NCBI GenBank assembly: GCA_030633365.1 | Contig: DAOVSY010000009.1 | Span: 1 to 22,711 of the forward strand | Length of the DNA stretch: 22,711 nucleotides | DNA from: Spirochaetaceae bacterium | GTDB lineage: Bacteria; Spirochaetota; Spirochaetia; B11-G9 | Direction of reading: 5' to 3' | Part shown: positions 1 to 9,133 of the stretch, piece after piece | How positions within the stretch are numbered: position 1 is the first letter of the stretch | How the letters are laid out: each line of letters starts with the position of its first letter | Notes under the pieces: model-generated | What the model was told of the DNA's origin: nothing | Databases searched by the model: none | The model's input: only the letters and a program-made list of their open reading frames with translations | Translations under genes and position numbers: made by a program

Positions 1-1746
1 ATTCCATGGAAGAAAAAAGAAATTGTTGAGAAATTATTTATTTTTGGGCTCAATCATCATTGTTTTAAAAATTATGTACTAAGGGGAAAAAAAGTTGATG
101 TCTGGAATGACACACTCACTAAATCGGAAGAACCCCAACTTGGATTCTTTTATAATGAACTTAAAACCGGTATTGATAAAATTGCTAATGGGAATAGCTT
201 TACTGATTTAAAAAATGCAGTTCAAATGTTTGTTTCAATATTTTTGGATACAAGTATATGGTCTTCAGAAATTCTAAGAGAGTTTCAGTTTTGCCTGGAT
301 ACTTTAAATGATCTTGAAGACGCTTCTATTAAAGCTGGGGATCTTAATTATGGGTCAAGTTGTAATATTTGGTTATCAGCTATCGATGAAAGAATATATG
401 TTAAACGATCCGAAACCGTGGGTGTTAATGTTTTTCCATATCGGGTTGCAGGGGGCTGGGGAGGGCTTTGGCATTTTATTCCCGGATTATCTCAGGCCTC
501 TGCAACTGTAGTAAAATCTAAATATAAATTTTTAAAGGATAATCAACGGGAAAATAATCCAGACCTTGAACTGGATTTTACAGAGCCATTTATTAATTTA
601 TATAATTTATCCGGGGATAATGTAGTTTTTTCTTATAGTACCAATTCATTTAGTGGGCCTTCATTGCCTCCTTCTCTTTTTGTGATACAGAAAGCTATTT
701 TAGAAATGAAAAATACTTCGGACAAACTGACTGATGAATATATCTATGAACTTGGGTATTGGTCAGGTGAAAATCCTCTTCCTGAACGAATTTTTCCTGT
801 TATGAAAGATGGTATTGATTTTGCTTTTAAAAGTGCCTTTAAAAGAAAAAAGGTTAATTATACCAAAAAAACTATTACTAAAACAGAAATCCAAAGCAGT
901 GTACTTGAAAGACTTTTAGGTGAAAATAGATTTTTATCTGTATCTCCAAGCAGTCTTGATCAATTTTCGGACTGCCCCTATTTTTTCTTATTAAAAAGGG
1001 GGTTTGGTGTAGGAGAGGATGAGTATAAGGAGCTCTATATTAATCATCCTGTTTTCGGGCAGGTTATACATGAATGTTTTGATAGATTTTTTAAGCAAGT
1101 AGATGGTGAATTTTCTAAATCCTTATTGGTAGAATATAAAGCAGAGATGAATTTAATTATTGACAAAGTATTTAACAGATATCAGATTAAAGGCGATGCT
1201 TTTATACCTCCAGTTTGGAATTACTGTCGGGAGTTTACCAGGGACAGGCTAATAAAGTTTATTGATATAGAAGCAGATCAGTTTAATGGATTCCGGCTTA
1301 CCTCTGCAGAGAAAGAATATTTCTACAAATTTGATGATACTATTGAATTGAAAGGAAAAATTGACAGAGTTTCTTTTAAAGGAGACAAAACTGCAATTAT
1401 AGATTATAAGAAAAACAATCATATAAAAAAATCAGATATTTACTCTGATACGCCTGTATCATATCAGATTCCTTTTTATATTTATCTTGTAGAAAAAAGC
1501 GGCCTTAAAGTAAGCTCTGCCAGTTATTATAATGTAACAAAAATTAAATATGATCATGTATATAATCCTGATGCAAAGAAACCCTGGTTATCGGAAGATG
1601 AGATTAATATACTAATTGATATGATGGAGAAGAGTATAAAAGGCATGTATGATCGAATTACAAAAGGTGATTTTTCTGTAGATCCTGATGGGTGTAACAG
1701 CTGCAGTTTTCGTAGAATTTGTAGAACAAAGTTTCATGTAAGGTAA
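1..1746 (+). CDS. addB: AddB-type helicase-nuclease subunit, C-terminal part (5' end outside window)
   Basis: The frame is open from base 1, so at least 581 C-terminal residues of a longer protein are present; the ATG at 226 is internal. The last ~260 residues form a RecB-like PD-(D/E)XK nuclease. They show an S-P-S-S-L-D-Q-F box followed by Cys325, a G-x-x-x-H-E motif, and the catalytic set G-K-I-D455 and I-D468-Y-K470. Cysteines 565, 568 and 574 (C-x2-C-x5-C) plus distant Cys325 match the four-cysteine iron-sulfur staple known in AddB nucleases. In that family AddB pairs with AddA to resect double-strand breaks for RecA recombination. addA follows after 5 bp. The visible upstream part (residues 1-320) matches no motif I can name and would be the degenerate helicase-like region of AddB. 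RexB is an alternative name, but the cysteine set favours AddB. Confidence 0.85.
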   Translation: MPWKKKEIVEKLFIFGLNHHCFKNYVLRGKKVDVWNDTLTKSEEPQLGFFYNELKTGIDKIANGNSFTDLKNAVQMFVSIFLDTSIWSSEILREFQFCLDTLNDLEDASIKAGDLNYGSSCNIWLSAIDERIYVKRSETVGVNVFPYRVAGGWGGLWHFIPGLSQASATVVKSKYKFLKDNQRENNPDLELDFTEPFINLYNLSGDNVVFSYSTNSFSGPSLPPSLFVIQKAILEMKNTSDKLTDEYIYELGYWSGENPLPERIFPVMKDGIDFAFKSAFKRKKVNYTKKTITKTEIQSSVLERLLGENRFLSVSPSSLDQFSDCPYFFLLKRGFGVGEDEYKELYINHPVFGQVIHECFDRFFKQVDGEFSKSLLVEYKAEMNLIIDKVFNRYQIKGDAFIPPVWNYCREFTRDRLIKFIDIEADQFNGFRLTSAEKEYFYKFDDTIELKGKIDRVSFKGDKTAIIDYKKNNHIKKSDIYSDTPVSYQIPFYIYLVEKSGLKVSSASYYNVTKIKYDHVYNPDAKKPWLSEDEINILIDMMEKSIKGMYDRITKGDFSVDPDGCNSCSFRRICRTKFHVR

Positions 1747-1751
1747 TAAAA

Positions 1752-4700
1752 ATGAAAGAACTTGATAAAAATCAGAAGCTTGCTGTGGAGTGTGACAAGA
1801 ATGCTGTAGTATCTGCAGGTGCAGGTGCAGGAAAAACTACTGTACTGTCTGAAAGATACTTGCGTTTAATCTCTGAAGGGAAAGCAGGGGTAGAAAATAT
1901 TCTTACATTAACTTTTACAAGAAAAGCTGCAACAGAAATGAATGAACGAATTTATCAACGTCTTCTTGACAGCAAGAACCCTATAGTTCTTAACCAGGCA
2001 GCAGAATTTGACAAAGCGAAAATATCTACTTTGGATAGTTTTTCTGCACTTATTGTAAGGAATGGATCTGAAAGTTTTGGGATTCCATCTGATTTTTTAT
2101 CTGATAATGACGGGGTTGCAGAAATAGCAGCTGAATCTGCTTTGGATTTTATTCTTGAAAAACAGAATGACAAATATCTTCAGGAATTTATAGCCCTACA
2201 TGGCTTTGAATCTGTTTATGAAGATTTATTTATTTCATTGGCAGTTAATGAATTTGATATATCAGATCCAATAGATTTTAAAAAATTACAATTAAAACAG
2301 AGCACAGAATTAAGTACAGCATATCTTAGGAATTTGGAAGATCTGGAAAAAATTAAGACAGATATTCTTTCATTGAGTTCTGATATTGGGAAAGCTATGC
2401 TTGACAATATTAATTTATTTGGAAATGTATGGGATATTGCTAAATTTATAAATATAGAAGGGTTTAAGGCGTTTCTGGAGATAGCTGATAAAATTAAGTT
2501 AACTAAAGGAAGGGGTAATCATCCTGAAAAAGTTCTTTTAAATGAATATATAGAAACCTGGAGAAATATATTAAAAATTGAAGTAAGTATAGCTCATGGT
2601 TTGGAAAGTATTCCTTTTTTAGAAGGTATGTTTGGTTTACTTGAAAACTTTCAGAATATATTTATTTCTAAAAAACGATCTTCCGGAATACTTACTTTTC
2701 AGGATGTTTCAAAAATGGCTGTTAGTATTTTAAAAGAGGATAAAAATCTTAGAAACTTTTATAAGAAAAAATTTCGTTATATAATGATTGATGAATTTCA
2801 GGATAATAATTTAATGCAGAAGGAATTACTCTATCTTCTTGCAGAGAAAAATAGTTTATCGTGTTCCGGGATTCCCGGGGTAGAGGATCTTGAACCGGAT
2901 AAATTATTTTTTGTTGGAGATGAGAAGCAGTCAATATATAGTTTTCGTGGAGCGGATGTAAGTGTATTTAAGGGATTAAGTAATGAACTAATTAGTTATG
3001 GAGGAGAGTCTCTGTCTCTAAGTACAAACTATAGAAGTGAACCCGGCTTAATAAAGTTCTTTAATAAAATATTTGATGTTGTTATGAAAGATTCTGAGGA
3101 ATCATACGAAGCAGATTTTGAAGCTTTGAATTTTAGAGACCCTGTAGAAGGATTATTTCCGGAAATTTCAATTTTCTATAAACCGGAATCTAATAATGGA
3201 GAGGGTGTTTATCTCAATAGCAATGAAGCAGAGGCCTGGTTTATTGCCAAATTTATTAAGGAAAAAGTTGAGAGTAAAAGTTTTAAAATTGCAAAAGATG
3301 GTGAATTGGCAGTTGCTGGATATGATGATTTTGCAATCCTTATGAGGTCTACCAGTAATCAAATTATGTATGAAAAATACTTTAGAAAGCTTAATATTCC
3401 CTGTACTGTTCAAAGTGTCCGGGCTTTATTTATGGAAGCTCCTGTAAATGATATTTATAACCTGCTGCAGCTTCTTGTTTTTCCAAATGATAAAGTTTCC
3501 TGGGCGGCACTTTTACGATCTCCTTTTGTAAATCTTTCTGATGATCTTACAGGAGCTATACTTTTACATGGGGAGACTGCTTTTATAATTTCTGATCTAA
3601 ACCAACTGACTGGTTTTTCAATCAATTCTGAGGAAATAAAAAAATATAATAATATTAGGGAGCTATATATTAGATTAAAAGAAAAAGTAGATTTTATGCC
3701 AATTGCAGATCTTATAAGGATAATCTGGTATGAAGGTGGCTACCGAAATTATCTAATGAGTAATATAGAGTACCATGGATATCTTGAATATTATGATTAT
3801 CTTAAAACCCTGGCTGTTCAGTCAAATAAAAAAGGTGAGAGTTTAGCTGTTTTTCTGGATTTTATACGTGAAAATCTTGGAAAGTATGAAAAACTTCCGG
3901 ACCTTGAACTATTACGGGATGAGACGAAAGGGGTTCAGCTTCTTACAATACATAAATCCAAAGGTCTTGAGTTTTCAATAGTTATAGTCGCCAATACCGG
4001 GAACAAAGGACGATCCGGTGGTAGTGCTCCATATTATATTTCCAATGATTTTGGAATTACTTTAAAATATGAAAGTAAATCCGGTAAGAAGGCAAATTAT
4101 TTTTATGATAAAGCAAAAGATCTGGAAGCTAAAAAAGAACTGGCAGAATCCAAAAGAATGCTCTATGTAGCTCTAACCAGAGCACAGTCTCATTTGGTAA
4201 TATCCGGGGGACATAATAGAAATACTAAAAATATAGAGACCGCAACTGGGTCAAAACTTCTTCTTAATATGGTTTTGAAGGGGATTGGCTGGGATGGAGA
4301 TCTGGAGTCATTAAAAACTGAAGCCTATAAGAACTATATCCACTTAATTCCAGACGTTAATGAAAGGGATCTGTTTTTGGCTGGTGGTTCTCATGATAAA
4401 ATTGATCCTGGAAAAATAACAGAAGATTATAATAGAGCAGAGATAATCCAAAGAAAAGCTGTTCGGGATACCTGGTCTGTTTCTGAAATAAATACTCTTT
4501 GCCAAAGCTCTGTTAGACCTGAACCAGATTTATTTTCCAGTTTAAATTCTATAGATTCTGATAAATTTCTTTCAGAAGATCATTATGCTGCTTTTGGGAC
4601 TTACTGTCATAAAATTATTGAAGCCAGTTTGAAAAAATCTACAACCATGGTTTTATTACCATCTTCATTTTCTAAATTACAGCTTAAACAAAAAGAAATT

Positions 4701-5072
4701 TTAGAAACAGATGCTCAAAATCTTGCTTCGAAGTTTCTTGATTCAACATTTGCACAAGATCTATTAAATTTTAATTTTGATTCGGAACTTTCTTTTTTGC
4801 TTAATATGGGTGGGCCTGAAACACCATATTATGTGAATGGTCAGATTGATTTATTAATTGAGAAAGGTGATGAAATAATAATTATAGACTTTAAAACAGA
4901 TAAAAATATGAATCCGGAAGAGTATGCCGTTCAAATGTTTCTTTACCGAAAAGCTGCAGAGGGTATATTTAGTAAACCTGTAAAAAGTTATTTATTTTAT
5001 TTAAGAGATGGAAAAGAAACTTTGGTTAATAGTATGTTCCAGATAAAAGATTTAATAAAGAATCTAAGTTAA
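1752..5072 (+). CDS. addA: AddA-type UvrD/Rep-family helicase with C-terminal exonuclease domain
   Basis: This is a superfamily 1A helicase fused to a RecB-type nuclease (1106 aa). Visible in order: Q-motif (N7-Q8), Walker A G-A-G-A-G-K28-T-T, motif Ia L-T-F-T-R-K-A-A, Walker B D347-E-F-Q-D, motif III G-D-E-K-Q-S-I-Y-S-F-R-G-A, motif IV T-N-Y-R-S, motif V T-I-H-K-S-K-G-L-E, and motif VI V-A-L-T-R810-A. The C-terminal nuclease has an F-G-x-x-x-H signature, G-Q-I-D1033 and I-D1046-F-K-T, then a Q-x-x-x-Y motif. In the family AddA is the 3'-5' translocating motor and cuts one strand, while AddB cuts the other. It is somewhat shorter than the Bacillus protein (about 1230 aa). The start is supported by a TAAGG about 8 bases upstream and by the 5-bp gap after addB, which implies co-transcription. 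Confidence 0.92.
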   Translation: MKELDKNQKLAVECDKNAVVSAGAGAGKTTVLSERYLRLISEGKAGVENILTLTFTRKAATEMNERIYQRLLDSKNPIVLNQAAEFDKAKISTLDSFSALIVRNGSESFGIPSDFLSDNDGVAEIAAESALDFILEKQNDKYLQEFIALHGFESVYEDLFISLAVNEFDISDPIDFKKLQLKQSTELSTAYLRNLEDLEKIKTDILSLSSDIGKAMLDNINLFGNVWDIAKFINIEGFKAFLEIADKIKLTKGRGNHPEKVLLNEYIETWRNILKIEVSIAHGLESIPFLEGMFGLLENFQNIFISKKRSSGILTFQDVSKMAVSILKEDKNLRNFYKKKFRYIMIDEFQDNNLMQKELLYLLAEKNSLSCSGIPGVEDLEPDKLFFVGDEKQSIYSFRGADVSVFKGLSNELISYGGESLSLSTNYRSEPGLIKFFNKIFDVVMKDSEESYEADFEALNFRDPVEGLFPEISIFYKPESNNGEGVYLNSNEAEAWFIAKFIKEKVESKSFKIAKDGELAVAGYDDFAILMRSTSNQIMYEKYFRKLNIPCTVQSVRALFMEAPVNDIYNLLQLLVFPNDKVSWAALLRSPFVNLSDDLTGAILLHGETAFIISDLNQLTGFSINSEEIKKYNNIRELYIRLKEKVDFMPIADLIRIIWYEGGYRNYLMSNIEYHGYLEYYDYLKTLAVQSNKKGESLAVFLDFIRENLGKYEKLPDLELLRDETKGVQLLTIHKSKGLEFSIVIVANTGNKGRSGGSAPYYISNDFGITLKYESKSGKKANYFYDKAKDLEAKKELAESKRMLYVALTRAQSHLVISGGHNRNTKNIETATGSKLLLNMVLKGIGWDGDLESLKTEAYKNYIHLIPDVNERDLFLAGGSHDKIDPGKITEDYNRAEIIQRKAVRDTWSVSEINTLCQSSVRPEPDLFSSLNSIDSDKFLSEDHYAAFGTYCHKIIEASLKKSTTMVLLPSSFSKLQLKQKEILETDAQNLASKFLDSTFAQDLLNFNFDSELSFLLNMGGPETPYYVNGQIDLLIEKGDEIIIIDFKTDKNMNPEEYAVQMFLYRKAAEGIFSKPVKSYLFYLRDGKETLVNSMFQIKDLIKNLS

Positions 5073-5109
5073 TTATATTATATAAGACATTAAGGGATAT
5101 TGGAGGGTC

Positions 5110-5784
5110 TTAAATCATGTTTACAAAATTATTAAGTATTCTCATTCCGTCTCTGTCAGTATTTTTCCCAGGAATTTTATTTGTATAGGCTTTTTTAATA
5201 CTGGGAGTGGAAGCTGAACGGCGTTCAAAAACTTCTTTGGCTTCTTCGTAATTATAGTCCGGGTGAAACTGAACACCAAAAACATTTTTTCCTGTATATT
5301 GAAAACCCTGAATCCCAGTATCACTTTCTGCAATAAGTTCACAACTTTCTGGTAATCTGGAAACTGAATCTCCATGAATATGACAAAAAATACCGGAAGA
5401 CACATCTTTAAAAAGAGGATTTGATTTTATTTCTACCGGGTTCCAGCCGTATTCCGGTTTGTCCATTGTAAAAAGACATGATTTCCCAATAAACCATGCT
5501 GCCAGAAACTGGTGTCCATAACAGATACCAAGAATAGCTTTATTATCTTCAAAAAAATCATCAATAACCGAGCTTAATTCACCATCCCATGTGTTGTGTT
5601 CTATTGCAGAAGCAGCAGATCCGGAGATAATTAAATGAGTAAAATCTTTACCTTTCATATCCTTTTCAGAATTACCAGGGGTGGTAACAATTATTTTTTT
5701 ATCTGTCTCTAGCTTTTTAAGTAAATTCTTTTCGTACCTTTTGGCGGCTTCTGGCTCTGAAACACAGTTGTATACAAGTATCAT
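5110..5784 (-). CDS. Class I glutamine amidotransferase-like protein (GMP synthase-like GATase1 family)
   Basis: A free-standing class I GATase domain. Counting from the ATG at 5784, the nucleophile elbow G-I-C88-Y-G-H-Q and the F-G-V-Q-F-H174-P motif are clear; in known relatives these release ammonia from glutamine. The third triad member is normally Glu in H-P-E, but here it is Asp (H-P-D176), so activity is uncertain. An upstream GTG at 5796 is in frame, but the AAAGGA lies only one base before it. The same AAAGGA is 13 bases before the ATG, which is rather far, so the start remains ambiguous. The gene lies last in the minus-strand aroA-threonine aldolase cluster, 22 bp behind the aldolase. 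Substrate unknown; no synthetase partner is adjacent. Confidence 0.78.
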   Translation of the reverse strand: MILVYNCVSEPEAAKRYEKNLLKKLETDKKIIVTTPGNSEKDMKGKDFTHLIISGSAASAIEHNTWDGELSSVIDDFFEDNKAILGICYGHQFLAAWFIGKSCLFTMDKPEYGWNPVEIKSNPLFKDVSSGIFCHIHGDSVSRLPESCELIAESDTGIQGFQYTGKNVFGVQFHPDYNYEEAKEVFERRSASTPSIKKAYTNKIPGKNTDRDGMRILNNFVNMI

Positions 5785-5806
5785 ATTAGTAAGCACATCC
5801 TTTTAA

Positions 5807-6850
5807 TTATTTCTTTTTACCTTTACCAGGGAGTTCAAATTTTTTAATTATTTTACATATTGCATCAGTATCTTCAGAAGTAATTCCAAGGTGAGTTACC
5901 ATTCGAATGGAATTTGTGCTGGCAGCTCCACAGACAATACCTTTTTTACCTAATGCAGAAACAATAACTTCAGCTTTTACAGATGTATCGAAATATAAAA
6001 TATTTGTTTCAACTGTTGCAAGATCAATTTTTGCCCATTTTACAAGAGATATTGCCCTTGCTATTTTTTTAGCATTTTCCATATCCTTTGTTAGCGGTTT
6101 TATATTATTTTCCAGAGCATAAATACCTGCTGCTGCAAGAACTCCTGCCTGACGCATACCCCCACCCAGCATTTTTCTTACACGTCTGGCTTTTGCAATA
6201 AATTTTTCCGGTCCGCAAAGGATGCTTCCCACAGGGGCACCCAATCCTTTGGAAAGACAGAATGTAACAGTATCTACAAAGGAACACATTTTTTTAATTG
6301 GAATATTTGTTGCTGCAGATGCATTAAACATTCTTGCCCCATCCATATGAATTTTCAGGTTGTTCTTTTTTGCGAAATCTGAAACAGCTTTTAATTCGTT
6401 TAATTTATAGCAGGTACCACCCTCTTTATTATGGGAGTTTTCAATTTCAATCATCTTAACTTTTGACATATAGTAAATATCCGGACGAAGGTGTTTTGTC
6501 AGCTCCTTTGGAGTTAAAATTCCCCTTTCCCCATCAACTGCAATAGGCATTGATCCGGCAATTGCTGCAACTGAGGAAAGTTCATAATGCATAATATGAC
6601 TGTTTTTATGAGTAAGTACTTCATTACCTTTTCCACAATTAATATACAATGCTATAAGGTTCCCCATAGATCCTGAGGGTACAAATAGAGCTGCTTTTTT
6701 CCCTGTAATTTTTGCTGCCATTTCCTGTAATTTATTTATGGTAGGATCTTCTGCATAAACATCATCTCCTACATCGGCAATATACATTGCTTTTCTCATC
6801 TCTTTTCCAGGTCTGGTAAGGGTGTCACTTCTTAAGTCATATTTTTTCAT
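5807..6850 (-). CDS. ltaE: Low-specificity L-threonine aldolase (PLP-dependent)
   Basis: A fold-type I PLP enzyme of 347 aa, typical family length. The N-terminus D-L-R-S-D-T-L-T-R-P is the characteristic opening of threonine aldolases. It is followed by V-G-D-D-V-Y-x-E-D-P, a V-P-S-G-S-M-G-N phosphate-binding segment, E-x-x-x-H-N-K-E-G-G-T, H-M-D-G-A-R and the PLP lysine in S-K201-G-L-G-A-P-V-G. The family cleaves L-threonine and L-allo-threonine to glycine and acetaldehyde, and some members act on phenylserine-like substrates. A GAGGA seven bases before the ATG fixes the start. It lies 49 bp after aroA and 22 bp before the amidotransferase-like gene on the same strand, probably one transcript. 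Which beta-hydroxy-amino acid is used cannot be read from the sequence. Confidence 0.9.
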   Translation of the reverse strand: MKKYDLRSDTLTRPGKEMRKAMYIADVGDDVYAEDPTINKLQEMAAKITGKKAALFVPSGSMGNLIALYINCGKGNEVLTHKNSHIMHYELSSVAAIAGSMPIAVDGERGILTPKELTKHLRPDIYYMSKVKMIEIENSHNKEGGTCYKLNELKAVSDFAKKNNLKIHMDGARMFNASAATNIPIKKMCSFVDTVTFCLSKGLGAPVGSILCGPEKFIAKARRVRKMLGGGMRQAGVLAAAGIYALENNIKPLTKDMENAKKIARAISLVKWAKIDLATVETNILYFDTSVKAEVIVSALGKKGIVCGAASTNSIRMVTHLGITSEDTDAICKIIKKFELPGKGKKK

Positions 6851-6899
6851 CTCAAATTCCTCAATAATATTTATCTTTCAAGTATAACATAACAAAATT

Positions 6900-8168
6900 T
6901 TATTTTGTAATAATCTGATTAAGAAGTTCAAAAAAATTTGGAAATGTAATTGATACAGCACTAATATCATCTATTGTAGTTTCATTTTTTGATGCCAATG
7001 CCGCTATTGCCAGTGCCATAATAACTCTGTGATCTCCATGTCCGGAAACTTCTGTTCCTTTTAACATTTTTTCACTGGAACCCTGGATTACAAGGCCATC
7101 ATCCAGTTCTTTTATATTAGCGCCCATTTTTTTAAGCTCTTCTTTCATAACAGATATTCTGTCTGTTTCTTTTAATCTTGCCTGGGGGACATTATATAAT
7201 TTTGTTTTCCCTTCAGCAAAACAAGCGGTTACAGCCAGAGCAGGAAGAGCGTCAGGGGTATCGTTTAAATCCAAATTGCATCCTTTTAGAGGCCGCCCCT
7301 CAATTTTAATAAAGTCCATACCTATTTCTATATTACAGCCCATCTCTTTCAGCATATAAACTACTGCCTTGTCTCCCTGGCTATCTGCCATGTCCAACCC
7401 CTTAAGAGTAAGTGTTGATTCTGTTATGGCTGCCGCACAGAGAAAAAAAGTAGCAGATGAAAAATCTCCAGGCACCTGTTTGGCAAATGCTTCAAACTGT
7501 TGTCCTCCCGGAATAAAAAAATCTTTAAATTCTGTCGTATCATACATAACAAATTGTTCGTTCAGCCATTTAAGAGTCATCTCCACATAAGGCTGCTCTC
7601 TAAGAAGGGGTACTTCTATTTCAGTATTTCCATTAATAAGCGGTGTGCACAGAAGCAGGCTGGAAAGGTACTGACTTGTTGGACATTCAATACTTGTTTT
7701 TCCTCCGGTAAGAGGTCCCTGTATACTAAAAGGAGGGCATCCATTTTTTCCTGATATTGTAATTTCAGCACCAAGATCTTTCAGGCTGTTAAGTAAGTTT
7801 TCTACAGGTCTGGACTTTATCTGATTATCCCCGGTAAAGGTTATTTTATGTGAACTTAAGGCTGCCAGTCCTGCAGCAAGATAAAGTGTAGTCCCGGAGT
7901 TTCCCACATCTATTGTATCTGCAACAGGGTGTATATCTCCTCCTGTTCCATTTACTATCCACCTGTCATTTTCCAATTTAATTTTTGCTCCAAGTATTTT
8001 AATGGCTTTGATGCAGGATCTTGTATCTGAAGAATCCAGAGGGTTGATTATTGTACTTTCCCCATTAGCCATAGCTGCAATTAAAAGAGCACGTATTGTG
8101 TGGGATTTTGAAGCTGGGATTGTTATTTCCCCTGAGAGGGTAGAAACTGGATTTATTATTTTACTCAT
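6900..8168 (-). CDS. aroA: 3-phosphoshikimate 1-carboxyvinyltransferase (EPSP synthase)
   Basis: Condenses shikimate-3-phosphate with phosphoenolpyruvate, the sixth shikimate-pathway step. The 422-aa protein shows P-A-S-K21-S (PEP-site lysine), G89-N-S-G-T-T, S-R120-P-V-E, P-G-D-F-S-S-A, N-D-T-P-D-A-L-P, L-K-E-T-D-R-I and G-D-H-R-V. Two deviations from the class I (E. coli) pattern: the glyphosate-site loop reads G-N-S-G-T-T-L-Y-L, so the positions of E. coli Arg100-Pro101 are Tyr96-Leu97; and the position of E. coli Lys411 appears to be Ile, in S-I-T-F-P-N-F-F. The S-A-Q motif is S-Q without the downstream lysine. AAGGA four bases before the ATG supports the start, and a canonical promoter lies 30 bases further up. 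It is first gene of a cluster with threonine aldolase and an amidotransferase; no other shikimate gene is in the window. Confidence 0.93.
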   Translation of the reverse strand: MSKIINPVSTLSGEITIPASKSHTIRALLIAAMANGESTIINPLDSSDTRSCIKAIKILGAKIKLENDRWIVNGTGGDIHPVADTIDVGNSGTTLYLAAGLAALSSHKITFTGDNQIKSRPVENLLNSLKDLGAEITISGKNGCPPFSIQGPLTGGKTSIECPTSQYLSSLLLCTPLINGNTEIEVPLLREQPYVEMTLKWLNEQFVMYDTTEFKDFFIPGGQQFEAFAKQVPGDFSSATFFLCAAAITESTLTLKGLDMADSQGDKAVVYMLKEMGCNIEIGMDFIKIEGRPLKGCNLDLNDTPDALPALAVTACFAEGKTKLYNVPQARLKETDRISVMKEELKKMGANIKELDDGLVIQGSSEKMLKGTEVSGHGDHRVIMALAIAALASKNETTIDDISAVSITFPNFFELLNQIITK

Positions 8169-8196
8169 ATTTTCCTTCTATAATATTCTGAAAAAC

Positions 8197-8225
8197 AGTT
8201 TATGTTCTGCTGTCATTTATGTCAA
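8197..8225 (-). promoter_or_regulatory. Sigma70-type promoter for aroA
   Basis: On the minus strand TTGACA (8225-8220) and TAAACT (8202-8197) are separated by exactly 17 bases. Transcription would begin near 8190, giving a leader of about 21 bases that carries the AAGGA of aroA. Confidence 0.7.
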
Positions 8226-8254
8226 ACTACATAGTGGAATTTAAGTACAATTGC

Positions 8255-8263
8255 TGTTATTAT
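8255..8263 (+). promoter_or_regulatory. Extended -10 promoter element for the glycosyltransferase gene
   Basis: TG-T-TATTAT is an extended -10 element (TGnTATAAT type). No good -35 is seen (TGGAAT at 8235-8240 is the best, 3 of 6). It ends five bases before the ATG at 8269, so the expected transcription start falls on the start codon, suggesting a leaderless mRNA. Confidence 0.45.
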
Positions 8264-8268
8264 ATACC

Positions 8269-9117
8269 ATGATTAAATCAGCTTCACCACTAGTTTCGGT
8301 AATTATTCCAGTATACAACCGATTCGAAATGGCAAAAGAGGCAGTTTCTTCTGTAATTGGTCAGACTTATCAAAAGTTGGAAGTTATAATTGTGGATGAT
8401 GGTTCGATGGATATGACTTCTACTCTGGCAATATATTTTGGAGATGATTCCAGAGTAAAGTATTTAAAAATAAATCATAATGGTATGCCGGGGTTTGTAA
8501 GAAACAAGGGTGTGGAGATTTCTTCAGGTAAATACCTGGCTTTTTTGGATTCAGATGATTTATGGGTGGATAGTAAACTTGAAAAGCAGATTAGTTTTTT
8601 GGAAAAAAATTCTGCATACAAAGTTGTTCATACCCGGGAAGCATGGGTAAGGAATGGCAAAATAATAAGTCAGTCTGGTTTTAATCATAAGAGAATTGGA
8701 AATATATTTTCTGATGCTCTTGTAAAATGTATACTTGGTCCATCAACAATTATGTTAGAGGCAGATCTTTATAAAAAACTTGGCGGGTTTAGAGATGATC
8801 TGGAAATTGCTGAGGATTATGAGCTATGGCTTAGATTAACAGATACAAATTCTATTGGTTATATCGATGAGCCACTAATTACAAAACGTGCAGGTCATGT
8901 AGGTCAATTATCAGAAAAATATGGACAAATAGAAATTTTCAGGATTCGTGGTCTTCAAAAACTTGTAGAGCAGAGCTATTTTAAAAGTGGAAATCAACAA
9001 CTTGCAGAAAAAGAACTTGCAAATAAATGCAGAATATATGCAGCAGGGTGTAGAAAACGAAAAAAAAATGATGAAGCTGAGGTTTATGAATCTCTGGCTG
9101 CAAAGTATGGAAATTAG
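8269..9117 (+). CDS. Family 2 glycosyltransferase (GT-A fold)
   Basis: A 282-aa soluble inverting GT2 enzyme. The N-terminal nucleotide-binding half has V-S-V-I-I-P-V-Y-N (residues 9-17), V-D43-D44-G-S, and the metal-binding D94-S-D-D97, followed by a W. The acceptor half shows G-G-F-R-D-D and E-D-Y-E-L-W, the region of the catalytic base in this family. The charged C-terminal helices (Lys/Glu-rich) have no membrane segment, so this is not a polymerising processive synthase. Sugar and acceptor are unknown; cell-envelope or polysaccharide decoration is the usual role. An in-frame TTG at 8251 would add six residues, but the family core begins right after the ATG at 8269. Neither start has a convincing Shine-Dalgarno sequence. 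ettA follows after 16 bp. Confidence 0.85.
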   Translation: MIKSASPLVSVIIPVYNRFEMAKEAVSSVIGQTYQKLEVIIVDDGSMDMTSTLAIYFGDDSRVKYLKINHNGMPGFVRNKGVEISSGKYLAFLDSDDLWVDSKLEKQISFLEKNSAYKVVHTREAWVRNGKIISQSGFNHKRIGNIFSDALVKCILGPSTIMLEADLYKKLGGFRDDLEIAEDYELWLRLTDTNSIGYIDEPLITKRAGHVGQLSEKYGQIEIFRIRGLQKLVEQSYFKSGNQQLAEKELANKCRIYAAGCRKRKKNDEAEVYESLAAKYGN

Positions 9118-9133
9118 GGCTTAGGAGTTTTAG

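Noticed and set aside
226..1746. Complete gene starting with the ATG at 226
   Set aside because: The same frame is open without stops back to base 1 and there is no ribosome binding site at 226, so this is an internal Met of a gene entering from the left.
5073..5109. Possible terminator between addA and the amidotransferase-like gene
   Set aside because: The 37-base gap is AT-rich with no stable inverted repeat or T-run following a stem.
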